DNA from: Ectopseudomonas chengduensis
GTDB taxonomy: Bacteria > Pseudomonadota > Gammaproteobacteria > Pseudomonadales > Pseudomonadaceae
Direction: 5' to 3'
NCBI RefSeq assembly: GCF_015712065.1
Contig: NZ_JACFYZ010000001.1
Coordinates: forward strand, 620,001-684,000
DNA length: 64,000 bases
The notes under the pieces: model-generated
The model's database searches: none
Told to the model about the DNA's origin: nothing
Seen by the model: the letters and a program-made list of their open reading frames with translations, nothing else
Shown: one piece after another, positions 8,344 to 17,320 of the stretch
How the letters are laid out: the number at the start of each line of letters is the position of its first letter
Numbering within the stretch: the first letter of the stretch is position 1
Position numbers and translations under genes: made by a program

Positions 8344-9864
8344 TCAGGTACGCAGGATCTCGTTGATCGCGCTGGGTTTGGGACGTAGCGCGCTGAACAC
8401 CTGCCAAAGCACGAAGGCCAGGGCCAGGCCGAGGAAGGTGCCGGCAATCGGATTGGTGAAGAACTCGGCGAAGCTGCCGTCCGACAGCATCAGGCCGCGG
8501 CGCAGATTGGTTTCCGCCATTGGCCCGAGGATGAAGCCGATGATGAACGGCGCCGCTGGCATGCCGGCCTTGACGAAGGCGTATCCGAGCAGACCGAACA
8601 GCAGGATCGACCAGACGTCGAACAGGCGGCTGGACAGGCCGAAGGCACCGACCACGCACAGCACCAGAATGATCGGCAGCAGGATGTGCTTGGGCACGTC
8701 GAGCAGCTTGATGAACAGGCGCAGGCCATAGAACTCCATGAACAGCATCATCACCGTGGCGACGATCAGCGCGGCGAAGATGGTGTACACCAGCGGACCT
8801 TGGCTGATAAACAGCAGCGGACCGGGCTGGATGCCGTGGATCAGGAAGCCGCCGAGCATGATCGCGGTGACGGTGTCGCCGGGAATGCCCAGGGTCATCA
8901 GCGGCATCATGGCGCCGCCGATACCGGCGTTGTTGGCCGTCTCGCTGGCGACCACGCCGCCTATGTTGCCCTTGCCGTAAGTGTGCCCGTCTTTCGCGCG
9001 CTTCTTGGCGATGATGTAAGACACCAGGTTCGAGGTACCGGCGCCGATGCCCGGCAGGATACCGATGCCCAGGCCGATCAGGCCGGAGCGACCGGCATTG
9101 GGTAGTTGCTCGCGGAATTCCTTGAGCGAGAAGCCGAAGCCCTTGATGTTCTTCATGCTCACCGACTTGGCCTTGCCCTGCACGGCATGGCGGCCGGTTT
9201 CGGCGAGTTTGATGATCTCGGCGACGGCGAACATGCCGATCATCACTGCCAGCATCGAGAAGCCGCCGTTGAGCTCACTGACGCCGAAGGTAAAGCGGCG
9301 CACTGCCTCGACCGGGGCGATACCGACAGTGGACACGGCGATACCCAGCGCACCGGCGAACAGCCCCTTGACCATGGAACCGGCCGACAGGGTGGCGATC
9401 AGGGTCAGGGAGAACACCGCGATGGCGAAGTATTCATGCGGGCCGAAGCTCAGGGCCACCTTGGCCAGCTGCGGGGCGATGAACATCAACGCGACGATAC
9501 TGAAGATGGTGCCCAGAAAGGAAAACACGATGCCGACGCCCAGCGCCTTGACGCCGTGGCCCTGTTCCATCAGCGGGCCACCATCGAACACGGTGGCGAT
9601 TGATGACGGCGTTCCTGGAATCTTCAGCAGAATCGCTGAAATCAGCCCGCCCGAGGTCGCACCGATGAACAGTGCGACCAACAGCGACAGCCCTGCCTGC
9701 GGGCCCATGGTGAAGGTCAGCGGCAGGCATAGTGCTACAGCCATGGTCGCGGACAGGCCGGGTACCGCGCCGAAGACGATGCCCATGGCCACACCGACGG
9801 CCATCAGCATCATGATGTTCAGTGAAAAGACGGCACCGAAGCCTTGCTGCAGTAATTCGAGCAT
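8344..9864 (-). CDS. tctA: Tripartite tricarboxylate transporter, large permease TctA
   Basis: 506 residues, the usual length for TctA, with about 11-12 hydrophobic segments. Signature stretches include GAVPGLSATMAVALCLP, a GTPSSIATVFDGGPL-type loop and the second half repeat PGIGAGTSNLVSYIIAKKRA, LGIPGDTVTAIMLGG. It forms the inner-membrane channel with TctB and takes solute from the periplasmic binder TctC, driven by an ion gradient. Order on the minus strand: gudX-like, tctC, tctB, tctA. The context points to a hexarate or a related dicarboxylate as substrate. Confidence 0.92.
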   Translation of the reverse strand: MLELLQQGFGAVFSLNIMMLMAVGVAMGIVFGAVPGLSATMAVALCLPLTFTMGPQAGLSLLVALFIGATSGGLISAILLKIPGTPSSIATVFDGGPLMEQGHGVKALGVGIVFSFLGTIFSIVALMFIAPQLAKVALSFGPHEYFAIAVFSLTLIATLSAGSMVKGLFAGALGIAVSTVGIAPVEAVRRFTFGVSELNGGFSMLAVMIGMFAVAEIIKLAETGRHAVQGKAKSVSMKNIKGFGFSLKEFREQLPNAGRSGLIGLGIGILPGIGAGTSNLVSYIIAKKRAKDGHTYGKGNIGGVVASETANNAGIGGAMMPLMTLGIPGDTVTAIMLGGFLIHGIQPGPLLFISQGPLVYTIFAALIVATVMMLFMEFYGLRLFIKLLDVPKHILLPIILVLCVVGAFGLSSRLFDVWSILLFGLLGYAFVKAGMPAAPFIIGFILGPMAETNLRRGLMLSDGSFAEFFTNPIAGTFLGLALAFVLWQVFSALRPKPSAINEILRT

Positions 9865-9873
9865 GGTCGATCC

Positions 9874-10380
9874 TCAGATGTAGTTGTTCAGCAGGCCAGC
9901 GGGCAGCAACAGGTCGAAGGCCTCGCGGAACAGCAGGAAAATGAGCGCAGAGCAGATAACGGCGATCAGCAGATAGGTCAGATGTCTGGCTTTCTGGTTT
10001 ACCGGCGTCAGCACGAGGAACTGCAGATAGAGGTAAACCACGGTCATGATCGGGAAGCCCACAGGGCCGAGCAGGGCCATGTAGCCGAGGATCAGGCCGA
10101 GAGTCTTGAGGACGGTCTTGGGTTCTATGACTTCAGCCGGTCGCTCTTCAGCTTCTGTCGGCACCGGACTTGCGGGTTCGGCGGCAACCTTGGGTTTGGC
10201 AAAGGCGCTGACCAGTTGCATCAGGCCAAGCAGAGACAGAAATCCGGCCAGCAGTTTCGGCACCGTGGCCGCATCGACACCGTCATGCCCAGGTAGCTGT
10301 TGTGCCAGAACCAGGTAGGTAAGGCTGGCGCCGAGCATGGCAATGCCGATGATCAGTTCTTTCTTGTTCAGGGTGTTCAT
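9874..10380 (-). CDS. tctB: Tripartite tricarboxylate transporter, small permease TctB
   Basis: 168 residues with four hydrophobic segments (about 8-27, 36-58, 97-125, 130-160) and a charged central loop, as in TctB proteins. It is 9 bp upstream of tctA, so co-translated, and separated from tctC by a strong hairpin. It partners TctA in the inner membrane. The family is weakly conserved, so the call rests mainly on topology and on lying between tctC and tctA. Confidence 0.87.
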   Translation of the reverse strand: MNTLNKKELIIGIAMLGASLTYLVLAQQLPGHDGVDAATVPKLLAGFLSLLGLMQLVSAFAKPKVAAEPASPVPTEAEERPAEVIEPKTVLKTLGLILGYMALLGPVGFPIMTVVYLYLQFLVLTPVNQKARHLTYLLIAVICSALIFLLFREAFDLLLPAGLLNNYI

Positions 10381-10402
10381 CGTGTACCTCGATGTTCTGA
10401 GG

Positions 10403-10439
10403 CGCAGCGCCGGCCCGAATCGCTTGGGCCGGCGCTGCG
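10403..10439 (-). promoter_or_regulatory. Intercistronic GC hairpin between tctC and tctB
   Basis: Perfect 14-bp inverted repeat CGCAGCGCCGGCCC / GGGCCGGCGCTGCG with a 9-base loop. No T-run follows on the minus strand, so it is more likely an mRNA stabiliser or partial attenuator that lets the binding protein outnumber the permease. Confidence 0.6.
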
Positions 10440-10446
10440 TTATGGC

Positions 10447-11424
10447 TTACTTGGCCTTACGCAGCTCATCCTTGAACTGCATGAAGTCTTCGCGGGTCTT
10501 GGCCAGAATCTGCTTGGCCTCTTCGGTGCCGTAGAACGCGACCGGTTGCTTGAATTTCTTCAGGTCTTCGGCGTAAGCAGGTTTCTCAGTGATCTGCTGC
10601 ATGATGTCAGACATCTTCTTCACGATCGCCGGGTCGGTGCCTTTCGGGAAGGCCACTACGTAGGGCTTGTCCATGGTGATGTCGAGGCCTTGCTCCTTGA
10701 GGGTCGGGACCTCGCCGAGCATGGTGTTGCGTTCGTCGTTGGGCTGGCCCAGGGCGACCATTTGCCCGCCCTGCACATAGTCCTGTACGGAACCATAGGT
10801 GATGGCGCCCATGTCCAGACGACCGCCGAGCATGCCGACCACGCGGTCGGATACGGTGCCACCGTCAACCATCTTCAGTTTGGCGCCGGTGAGTTTCTCC
10901 AGCATCAGGCCCTGGATGTGCGAGAAGCTGCCCATCTCGGTGCCGTAGGTGATGCTGCCGGGATTGGCTTTCGACTTGTCCACCAGGTCCTGCATGCTGG
11001 TCACGCCGGACTGCTTGGAAGCGACGAATACGGTGCTCTTGTCGACGCCAGCGATGCAGGCGACATCGAAGGTCTCGTAGCTATCTTCGGTCAGACCAGC
11101 CACTTCGTTGACGATCAACTGGCCCGGATGGGTGAAGAGGATGGTGTTGCCATCCGCCGCCGCGCCCTTGACCTGTTCGGCCGCCAGGGTGCCACCGCCG
11201 CCAGCGACGTTGGTCACCACCATGGTCTTGCCGGTGATCTCGTTGAAGTACTTGGCCATCATGCGGGCGTTGAAATCGGTGTCGCCGCCGGGGTTGGCGA
11301 TCACCACGACCTGCACCGGACGAGTCGGCCATTTGACCTCATCGGCGAAGGTGGCGGAATGAGTGGCCAGGGCACCCATGCCGACCAGGGCAGAAAGGAG
11401 GGAGGCGCGGAATGTTTTTTTCAT
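10447..11424 (-). CDS. tctC: Tripartite tricarboxylate transporter periplasmic binding protein TctC
   Basis: 325 residues from the ATG at 11424, which has CCGGAG 10 bases upstream and gives a good signal peptide (MKKTFRASLLSALVGMGALA, cut after THSATFA). A 26-residue upstream extension is not needed. The Bug/TctC fold is recognisable by WPTRPVQVVVIANPGGDTD and VVTNVAGGGGTLAAEQV near the N-terminus, and GTEMGSFSHIQG in the middle. It captures the solute in the periplasm for TctAB. The link to a glucarate dehydratase paralogue 35 bp upstream suggests an aldarate ligand. Confidence 0.92.
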   Translation of the reverse strand: MKKTFRASLLSALVGMGALATHSATFADEVKWPTRPVQVVVIANPGGDTDFNARMMAKYFNEITGKTMVVTNVAGGGGTLAAEQVKGAAADGNTILFTHPGQLIVNEVAGLTEDSYETFDVACIAGVDKSTVFVASKQSGVTSMQDLVDKSKANPGSITYGTEMGSFSHIQGLMLEKLTGAKLKMVDGGTVSDRVVGMLGGRLDMGAITYGSVQDYVQGGQMVALGQPNDERNTMLGEVPTLKEQGLDITMDKPYVVAFPKGTDPAIVKKMSDIMQQITEKPAYAEDLKKFKQPVAFYGTEEAKQILAKTREDFMQFKDELRKAK

Positions 11425-11459
11425 TGGAATACTCCGGGGTTGGATAAAAGCCGCGTGAG

Positions 11460-12854
11460 TCAGTCGCGGCCGAGGCTGGGACGTTTCGGGTCGTACTGCC
11501 AACCCGGAACCAGGTACTGCATGGCCATGGCGTCGTCACGCGCGCCGTTGGCCACCTTCTTGTAAAGCTCGTGAGCGGCCATGATCCGCTGCATGTCCGG
11601 CTCGATGCCGAGGCCGGGCTTGTTGGGGACCTCTACCTGGCCGCCGATGATCTGCAGCGGCTCGCGAGTCAGGCGCTCTTCGCCTTCCTGCCAGATCCAG
11701 TGGGTGTCGATGGCGGTGACGCGGCCTGGTACGGCCGCGGCGGCATGGGTGAACATGGCCAGGGAAATGTCGAAGTGGTTGTTCGAATGCGAGCCCCAGG
11801 TCAGGCCGAATTCCTCGCACACCTGACCGAGACGTACGGCGCCCTGCATGGTCCAGAAATGCGGGTCGGCCAGTGGAATGTCCACCGCCTCGAGGCGCAG
11901 CGAGTGACCCATTTGCCGCCAGTCGGTGGCGACCATGTTGGTGGCGGTAGGAATGCCGGTGGCACGCTTGAACTCGGCCATGATCTCGCGGCCGGAATAG
12001 CCGTTCTCCGGGCCGCAAGGGTCTTCGGCGTAGGCCAGCACATGGTTCTGGCCCTGGCACAGGGCGATGGCTTCATCCAGCGACCAGGCGCCGTTGGGGT
12101 CGAGGGTGACGCGCGCATCGGGGAAGCGCGCCTTGATCGCGCGGATCGCGTCCATCTCCTCGGCGCCATGCATCACGCCGCCCTTGAGCTTGAAGTCGCT
12201 GAAGCCGTAGCGTGCATGGGCGGCCTCGGCCAGGCGGGCGATGGCCTGCGGTGTCATCGCGGCCTGATGGCGCAGGTGATACCAGTCGTCCGCCGAACCT
12301 TTGCCGGCGAGGTAAGGCAGGTCGGTGCGCTGGCGCTCACCTATATAGAAGAGGTAGGCGAGCATCGGCACATGATCGCGTTGCTGGCCGCTACCGAGCA
12401 GTTCGGCCACTGGCACGTCGAGGTGCTGGCCGAGCAGATCGAGCAGGGCAGCCTCGACCGCGGTGATCACGTTGTCCAGGCGCAGGTTGATCTCGTGGGG
12501 CTGCTTGAGCACGCGAGCTTCGGATTCGGATGTGACCTGATGCTGGGTGGTCTGAGGCCCTTTGGCCGGCCCGGCGATGGCCTGGCGCAGGCTATTGAGC
12601 ACGCGGTTGTAGCGGCCGACCGGTTGGCCGATCACCAGCTCGCGGCAGCGTTCCAGTGCCTGGCGGATGCCTTCGCCACCGGGAACCTCGCCACAGCCGA
12701 TGCGCCCGGCATTGTCCTTGAGCAGCACCAGATTGCGGGTGAAGTAGGGGGCGTGGGCGCCACACAGGTTGAGCAACATGCTGTCATGGCCGGCTACCGG
12801 GATGACCTGCATCTCGACTATCTGAGGTGTGCTGTTGCGGGAGGCTTCGTACAT
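11460..12854 (-). CDS. Glucarate dehydratase paralogue (GudX-like)
   Basis: 464 residues from the ATG at 12854 ([20 protein letters not shown]); a TTG at 12950 would add an unconserved leader. It is closer to E. coli GudX than to GudD in [16 protein letters not shown] and the KRPSLGRD end. Unlike E. coli GudX, the active-site motifs remain GudD-like: [49 protein letters not shown]. The capping-domain loop (about 110-135) differs strongly from GudD, lacking the [11 protein letters not shown] stretch. It may dehydrate D-glucarate, L-idarate or a related acid to 5-keto-4-deoxyglucarate. It is the first gene of a tctCBA operon and divergent from kdgD. Confidence 0.8.
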   Translation of the reverse strand: MYEASRNSTPQIVEMQVIPVAGHDSMLLNLCGAHAPYFTRNLVLLKDNAGRIGCGEVPGGEGIRQALERCRELVIGQPVGRYNRVLNSLRQAIAGPAKGPQTTQHQVTSESEARVLKQPHEINLRLDNVITAVEAALLDLLGQHLDVPVAELLGSGQQRDHVPMLAYLFYIGERQRTDLPYLAGKGSADDWYHLRHQAAMTPQAIARLAEAAHARYGFSDFKLKGGVMHGAEEMDAIRAIKARFPDARVTLDPNGAWSLDEAIALCQGQNHVLAYAEDPCGPENGYSGREIMAEFKRATGIPTATNMVATDWRQMGHSLRLEAVDIPLADPHFWTMQGAVRLGQVCEEFGLTWGSHSNNHFDISLAMFTHAAAAVPGRVTAIDTHWIWQEGEERLTREPLQIIGGQVEVPNKPGLGIEPDMQRIMAAHELYKKVANGARDDAMAMQYLVPGWQYDPKRPSLGRD

Positions 12855-13111
12855 CTTGGCAGGGGCTCCAGACTTGGTGCGGCCCTCGGCCGCAATGGCG
12901 AAGGTACGGTTCAGTCGTGCACCGGGATCATCAGGCGATCCGCGCTGCAATGGATCAGAGCGTGAGCAAAGATGGCAACGAAGCCAGTGCAGGCTGTGCT
13001 GTTCTGGCGAGTGCGCACATCGATGTGGCGATGCGCACGTTGGCAGCAGGTAGCGGCAGTGAAGGTCTGTGACATGACCTGGCCTCGTTTGTTTTTATTG
13101 GAATGTCATAG

Positions 13112-13124
13112 GTTGTCGTATGAC
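13112..13124. promoter_or_regulatory. Candidate operator 1, GTTRTCGTAYRAC motif
   Basis: GTTGTCGTATGAC, also part of a wider dyad GTCATA-N8-TATGAC (13105-13124), lies on the gudX side of the 550-bp divergent gudX/kdgD region. It matches operator 2 in 10 of 13 positions when that is read on the other strand. The form suits a GntR/FadR-type repressor, but none is encoded in the window. Confidence 0.5.
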
Positions 13125-13327
13125 TTGGTGAAATTAGTACCAGCCTGTTCCTGACCTGTCAACGCTGCTCATGGCTAATGATGATTGCGCTGCCATTTCT
13201 TCTGGCGTGATCATGGAGCCTGCTCTAGTCTGAGCTTTGCGCTTGTGTTGCGGTTTTCCGGCGAGGCGGGCGAGGGCGGGTAAATCTTCGACGAACGGAC
13301 GATATAAAAACTGGTGTTTTTTTTGTT

Positions 13328-13340
13328 GTTGTACGATAAC
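13328..13340. promoter_or_regulatory. Candidate operator 2, GTTRTCGTAYRAC motif
   Basis: GTTGTACGATAAC, which reads GTTATCGTACAAC on the minus strand, lies 62 bases before the kdgD start, where a repressor would block the promoter. It pairs with operator 1 at 13112. Confidence 0.5.
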
Positions 13341-13402
13341 GTATCTCTACAGCTGCGGCTGACGCTATTCCTCACAACTCGCTTTACTAGGGTGTTCGCA
13401 TA

Positions 13403-14314
13403 ATGAATCCACAAGAACTTAAGTCCATCCTCTCCTCTGGTCTGCTGTCTTTCCCGGTGACCGACTTCGATGCCGCCGGTGATTTCAACCCGGCTGGCTA
13501 CGTACGCCGCCTCGAGTGGCTGGCGCCTTACGGTGCTTCCGCTCTGTTCGCTGCCGGCGGTACTGGCGAGTTCTTCTCCCTGGCGCCGGACGAATACAGC
13601 GCCGTGATCAAGACGGCCGTAGATACCTGCGAGAAGTCCGTACCTATCCTGGCTGGCGTCGGCGGCCCGACCCGCGTGGCCATCCAGATGGCGCAGGAAG
13701 CCGAGCGCCTGGGTGCCAAGGGCCTGCTGCTGCTGCCGCACTACCTGACCGAAGCCTCTCAGGACGGCGTCGCCGCTCATGTCGAGCAGGTGTGCAAGTC
13801 GGTGAAGATCGGCGTGGTGATCTACAACCGTAACGTCTGCCGCCTCAATGCCACTCTGCTGGAGCAACTGGCCGAGCGTTGCCCGAACCTGATCGGCTAC
13901 AAGGACGGCCTGGGCGACATCGAGCTGATGGTGTCGATCCGTCGCCGCCTGGGCGAGCGCCTGACCTACCTCGGCGGCTTGCCGACCGCTGAAGTCTACG
14001 CTGCGGCCTACAAGGCCCTGGGTGTACCGGTCTACTCCTCGGCCGTGTTCAACTTCATCCCGAAAACCGCCATGGCCTTTTACCGCGCCATCGCCGCGGA
14101 AGATCACGCCACCGTTGGCAAACTGATCGACGATTTCTTCCTGCCGTACCTGGACATCCGCAACCGCAAGGCCGGTTATGCCGTGAGCATCGTCAAGGCC
14201 GGTGCCAAGATCGTCGGTTACGATGCCGGCCCGGTACGTGCGCCACTGACCGATCTGCTGCCGGACGAGTACGAAGCCCTGGCCAAGCTGATCGAAGCGC
14301 AAGGCGCGCAGTAA
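13403..14314 (+). CDS. kdgD: 5-dehydro-4-deoxyglucarate dehydratase
   Basis: 303 residues, DHDPS/NAL class I aldolase fold. The Schiff-base lysine is Lys167 (IGYKDGLGD), the conserved tyrosine Tyr141 (VIYNRN), and the substrate-carboxylate loop is AAGGTGEF. The start [20 protein letters not shown] is typical of KdgD. It decarboxylates and dehydrates 5-keto-4-deoxyglucarate to alpha-ketoglutarate semialdehyde in the cytoplasm, the meeting point of glucarate and galactarate breakdown. It is first in the series kdgD - gudD - gudP - garD, with a candidate repressor site upstream. The semialdehyde dehydrogenase usually next to it is absent here. Confidence 0.94.
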   Translation: MNPQELKSILSSGLLSFPVTDFDAAGDFNPAGYVRRLEWLAPYGASALFAAGGTGEFFSLAPDEYSAVIKTAVDTCEKSVPILAGVGGPTRVAIQMAQEAERLGAKGLLLLPHYLTEASQDGVAAHVEQVCKSVKIGVVIYNRNVCRLNATLLEQLAERCPNLIGYKDGLGDIELMVSIRRRLGERLTYLGGLPTAEVYAAAYKALGVPVYSSAVFNFIPKTAMAFYRAIAAEDHATVGKLIDDFFLPYLDIRNRKAGYAVSIVKAGAKIVGYDAGPVRAPLTDLLPDEYEALAKLIEAQGAQ

Positions 14315-14324
14315 CACCGCAGGT

Positions 14325-14377
14325 GGCCGCTCGCTTCGGCGAGCGGCCCAGTCGCGCTCCGGCAGGCCGGGCGCGAC
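14325..14377 (+). promoter_or_regulatory. Two intercistronic hairpins between kdgD and gudD
   Basis: GGCCGCTCGC-TTCG-GCGAGCGGCC (14325-14348) is a perfect 10-bp stem closed by a UUCG tetraloop. It is followed by GTCGCGC/GCGCGAC arms at 14351-14377. There is no T-run, so they probably stabilise or partly attenuate the mRNA. Confidence 0.6.
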
Positions 14378-14425
14378 CGCGTTGAACCATTGTCGAACCC
14401 GCATAAGAACAACAGGGTAACGCTC

Positions 14426-15775
14426 ATGACTTCACAGATTCCTGCCGCTGTCGGCACTCCGCTGATCACCGAGCTGCAAGTCGTACCGGTCGCCGGTCAA
14501 GACAGCATGCTGCTCAACCTGAGCGGAGCCCACGGCCCGTATTTCACCCGCAACATCCTCATTCTCAAGGACAGCGCCGGCCATGTCGGTGTCGGCGAAG
14601 TCCCCGGCGGCGAGGGCATTCGCAAGACCCTCGAAGACGCCCGCTCGATCCTCGTCGGCCAGCCAGTCGGCAACTACAACGCGCTGCTCAACCAGGTACG
14701 CCGTGCTTTCGCTGATCGTGATTCCGGCGGCCGTGGTCTACAGACCTTCGATCTGCGCATCACCATCCATGCCGTCACCGCGCTGGAGTCGGCGTTGCTC
14801 GATCTGCTCGGCCAGCACCTCGGTGTGCCTGTGGCTGCACTGCTTGGCGAAGGCCAGCAGCGCGATGCGGTGGAAATGCTCGGTTATCTGTTTTTCATAG
14901 CCGACAAGGACAAGACCGATCTCGGCTACCGCGACGAACGCGATGCCGATGACACCTGGGAGCGCGTGCGCAACCAGACCGCACTGACTCCCGAGGCCAT
15001 CGTGCGCCAGGCCGAGGCTGCGCATGCGCGCTACGGCTTCAACGACTTTAAGCTCAAGGGCGGTGTGCTGCATGGCGAAGCCGAAGTCGAGGCGATTCGC
15101 GCCCTGGCTGCGCGTTTCCCCGAGGCGCGTGTGACCCTGGACCCCAATGGAGGCTGGTCGCTGGATCAGGCCATCGCCCTGTGCCGCGACCTGCATGGCG
15201 TGCTGGCCTATGCCGAAGACCCGTGCGGCGCCGAGAACGGCTACTCCGGTCGTGAAGTGATGGCCGAGTTCCGCCGAGCCACCGGCCTGCCGACCGCCAC
15301 CAATATGATCGCCACCGACTGGCGGCAGATGGGCCACACCATCTCCCTGCAATCGGTGGACATCCCGCTGGCCGACCCGCACTTCTGGACCATGGCCGGC
15401 TCCGTGCGTGTGGCGCAGATGTGCAACGACTGGGGCCTGACCTGGGGCTCGCATTCGAACAACCACTTCGACATCTCCCTGGCCATGTTCACCCACGTCG
15501 CCGCTGCGGCGCCGGGGCGCGTGACCGCCATCGATACCCACTGGATCTGGCAGGACGGCCAGTACCTGACGCGTAACCCGTTGCGCATCGAAGGTGGTCT
15601 GGTGCAGGTGCCGAAAACACCGGGCCTTGGTGTGGAGCTGGATTGGGATGCGCTGGCCAAGGCGCACGAGCTGTACCAGGCCAAGGGCCTGGGCGCGCGC
15701 GACGACGCGGTGGCTATGCAGTACCTGATTCCGGGCTGGACCTTCAATAACAAGAAGCCCTGCCTGGTGCGTTGA
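14426..15775 (+). CDS. gudD: Glucarate dehydratase
   Basis: 449 residues from the ATG at 14426 ([20 protein letters not shown]); a TTG start at 14390 is less likely. Full-length GudD match: [103 protein letters not shown]. It dehydrates D-glucarate (and usually L-idarate) to 5-keto-4-deoxyglucarate, feeding KdgD. One oddity is that the active-site loop normally reading AGHDSM reads AGQDSM, so a His usually near the substrate is Gln. The paralogue at 11460 keeps the His. Confidence 0.93.
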   Translation: MTSQIPAAVGTPLITELQVVPVAGQDSMLLNLSGAHGPYFTRNILILKDSAGHVGVGEVPGGEGIRKTLEDARSILVGQPVGNYNALLNQVRRAFADRDSGGRGLQTFDLRITIHAVTALESALLDLLGQHLGVPVAALLGEGQQRDAVEMLGYLFFIADKDKTDLGYRDERDADDTWERVRNQTALTPEAIVRQAEAAHARYGFNDFKLKGGVLHGEAEVEAIRALAARFPEARVTLDPNGGWSLDQAIALCRDLHGVLAYAEDPCGAENGYSGREVMAEFRRATGLPTATNMIATDWRQMGHTISLQSVDIPLADPHFWTMAGSVRVAQMCNDWGLTWGSHSNNHFDISLAMFTHVAAAAPGRVTAIDTHWIWQDGQYLTRNPLRIEGGLVQVPKTPGLGVELDWDALAKAHELYQAKGLGARDDAVAMQYLIPGWTFNNKKPCLVR

Positions 15776-15808
15776 GCCTGGCCTGACGCCGTTCCGTGAT
15801 CTTGCGGT

Positions 15809-15870
15809 CCCGTAGGGTGGGCTTTAGCCCACCTTGACTACAACCGGTGGGCTGAAGCCCACCCTACGGG
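15809..15870. repeat. REP-like inverted repeat pair
   Basis: Two GTAGGGTGGGCT..AGCCCACC units in head-to-head arrangement (15809-15833 and 15846-15870). Each is a hairpin alone and together they form a longer one. A third partial unit follows at about 15903-15917. They are typical dispersed Pseudomonas intergenic repeats, here between gudD and the transporter gene. Confidence 0.75.
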
Positions 15871-15972
15871 GTGATGACCGTGGCTGCAGCGGAACGCCGG
15901 CCGGCCCATCCTACGGGGTGTTCGCCGCGGCCTACGGGCTCAGCCTTTCCTTCTGTCTCACGAGCCTTGCCG

Positions 15973-17298
15973 ATGCCAGATGCCAAACCGGGTCGTGTGC
16001 GCTACAGCATTCTGCTGATGCTGTTTCTGGTCACCACCATCACCTTCGCCGATCGCTCCAGTCTCTCCGTCGCCGGTTCGGCGATGCAGGCCGGTCTGGG
16101 CATCGACGCGGTGACGCTCGGCTACATCTTTTCTGCATTCGGCTGGGCCTACGTGATCGGGCAGATTCCCGGTGGCTGGCTGTTCGATCGCTTCGGCACC
16201 AAGCCGGTGTACACCCTGGCCCTGTTCGTCTGGTCGGCGCTGACCCTGCTGCAGGGCTTCGTCGGCTGGCTGCCGACCACCTGGGCGGTGACCTCGATGT
16301 TCCTGCTGCGGCTGCTGGTGGGTTTTGCCAGTGCACCGTGTTTTCCCGGCAACGCGCGGATCATCGCTTCCTGGTTTCCCACTGCCGAGCGCGCTACTGC
16401 CACGGCCATTTCCAGTTCGGCGCAGTATGCCGCCACCGCGCTGTTCGCTCCGCTGATGGGCTGGGTGGTGCAGGCGATGGGTTGGCAAGCGGTGTTCGTC
16501 GTGCTTGGTTGCCTGGGTCTGGCGCTGTCGTTTGTGTGGCTCAAACAGCTGCACGGCCCGCGTCAGCACCCGCGTATCGAATCAGCCGAGCTGGCACACC
16601 TGGAGCGAGGCGGGGCGCTGATCGATCTGGAAGGGCAGCGTGGCGGTAGTGGCGGCTCGCAGTGGCGCTATCTGGGTTTATTGCTGCGCCAGCGCACGAT
16701 GATTGGCATCTACCTTGGCCAGTATTGCAACAACGCCATTACCTACTTCTTTCTTACCTGGTTTCCCGTGTACTTGGTGCAGGCGCGTGGCATGAGCATC
16801 CTTGGCGCCGGTTTCGCAGCGGCGCTGCCGGCTATCAGCGGTTGCGTCGGTGGTGTGCTCGGCGGGCTGCTGTCCGACGGCATGGTGCGCCGCGGCCACT
16901 CTCTGACCCTGGCGCGCAAGCTGCCGATGGTGCTCGGTCTGTTGCTGTCGAGCGCCGTTGTGCTGTGCATCTATGTCGAGAGCGACACGGCCGTGGTGGC
17001 GCTGATGGCCCTGGCCTTCTTCGGCAAGGGCCTCGGCTCGCTGGGCTGGACGCTGGTGGCGGACACCTCGCCACGGCAGATCCTTGGCTTGTCCGGCGGG
17101 CTGTTCAACACCTTCGGCAACCTGGCAGCGATCACCACACCCATCGTCATCGGCTACCTGGTCAGTCATACCGGTTCTTTCGATGGGGCATTGGTCTATG
17201 TCGGCCTAAATGCCCTGCTGGCGGTCGTCAGCTTCGGCCTGATCGTCGGCCAAATTCACAGGGTCGAGCTGGACGCCACGTCTGGCTCGGCATCCTGA
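15973..17298 (+). CDS. gudP: MFS hexarate transporter, GudP/GarP type (anion:cation symporter family)
   Basis: 441 residues from the ATG at 15973 ([17 protein letters not shown]); longer starts would run through the upstream REP repeat. Twelve hydrophobic segments, with family stretches [42 protein letters not shown] and [15 protein letters not shown] after TM5. These match the D-glucarate/D-galactonate proton symporters. The usual NYLDR-like first-helix motif appears as FADRSSLS. It should import glucarate/galactarate across the inner membrane for GudD and GarD on either side. No clear ribosome site precedes it. Confidence 0.88.
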   Translation: MPDAKPGRVRYSILLMLFLVTTITFADRSSLSVAGSAMQAGLGIDAVTLGYIFSAFGWAYVIGQIPGGWLFDRFGTKPVYTLALFVWSALTLLQGFVGWLPTTWAVTSMFLLRLLVGFASAPCFPGNARIIASWFPTAERATATAISSSAQYAATALFAPLMGWVVQAMGWQAVFVVLGCLGLALSFVWLKQLHGPRQHPRIESAELAHLERGGALIDLEGQRGGSGGSQWRYLGLLLRQRTMIGIYLGQYCNNAITYFFLTWFPVYLVQARGMSILGAGFAAALPAISGCVGGVLGGLLSDGMVRRGHSLTLARKLPMVLGLLLSSAVVLCIYVESDTAVVALMALAFFGKGLGSLGWTLVADTSPRQILGLSGGLFNTFGNLAAITTPIVIGYLVSHTGSFDGALVYVGLNALLAVVSFGLIVGQIHRVELDATSGSAS

Positions 17299-17320
17299 AC
17301 GCACAACAGGAGCACGTGTC

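Larger units (their letters stand above)
12855..13402. other. Divergent regulatory region between the gudX-like/tct operon and the kdgD series
   Basis: 548 bp without a gene I can support. It holds the two related 13-bp operator candidates (13112-13124 and 13328-13340), a T-rich stretch at 13313-13325, and presumably the promoters of both hexarate units. A short minus-strand reading frame at about 12911-13075 has no family resemblance and was not called. Confidence 0.6.

Noticed and set aside
10300..11565. 421-codon plus-strand frame over tctB/tctC
   Set aside because: Antisense shadow with no recognisable motif.
11571..12965. 464-codon plus-strand frame over the gudX-like gene
   Set aside because: No family likeness; the minus-strand dehydratase motifs are unmistakable.
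12911..13075. Short minus-strand frame (54 codons) in the divergent hexarate region
   Set aside because: Cys/His-rich arbitrary sequence, no ribosome site, no family.
15834..15972. Longer start for the MFS transporter through the REP repeat
   Set aside because: The extension is Pro/Arg-rich repeat translation and would precede TM1 unnaturally; the ATG at 15973 fits the family start.
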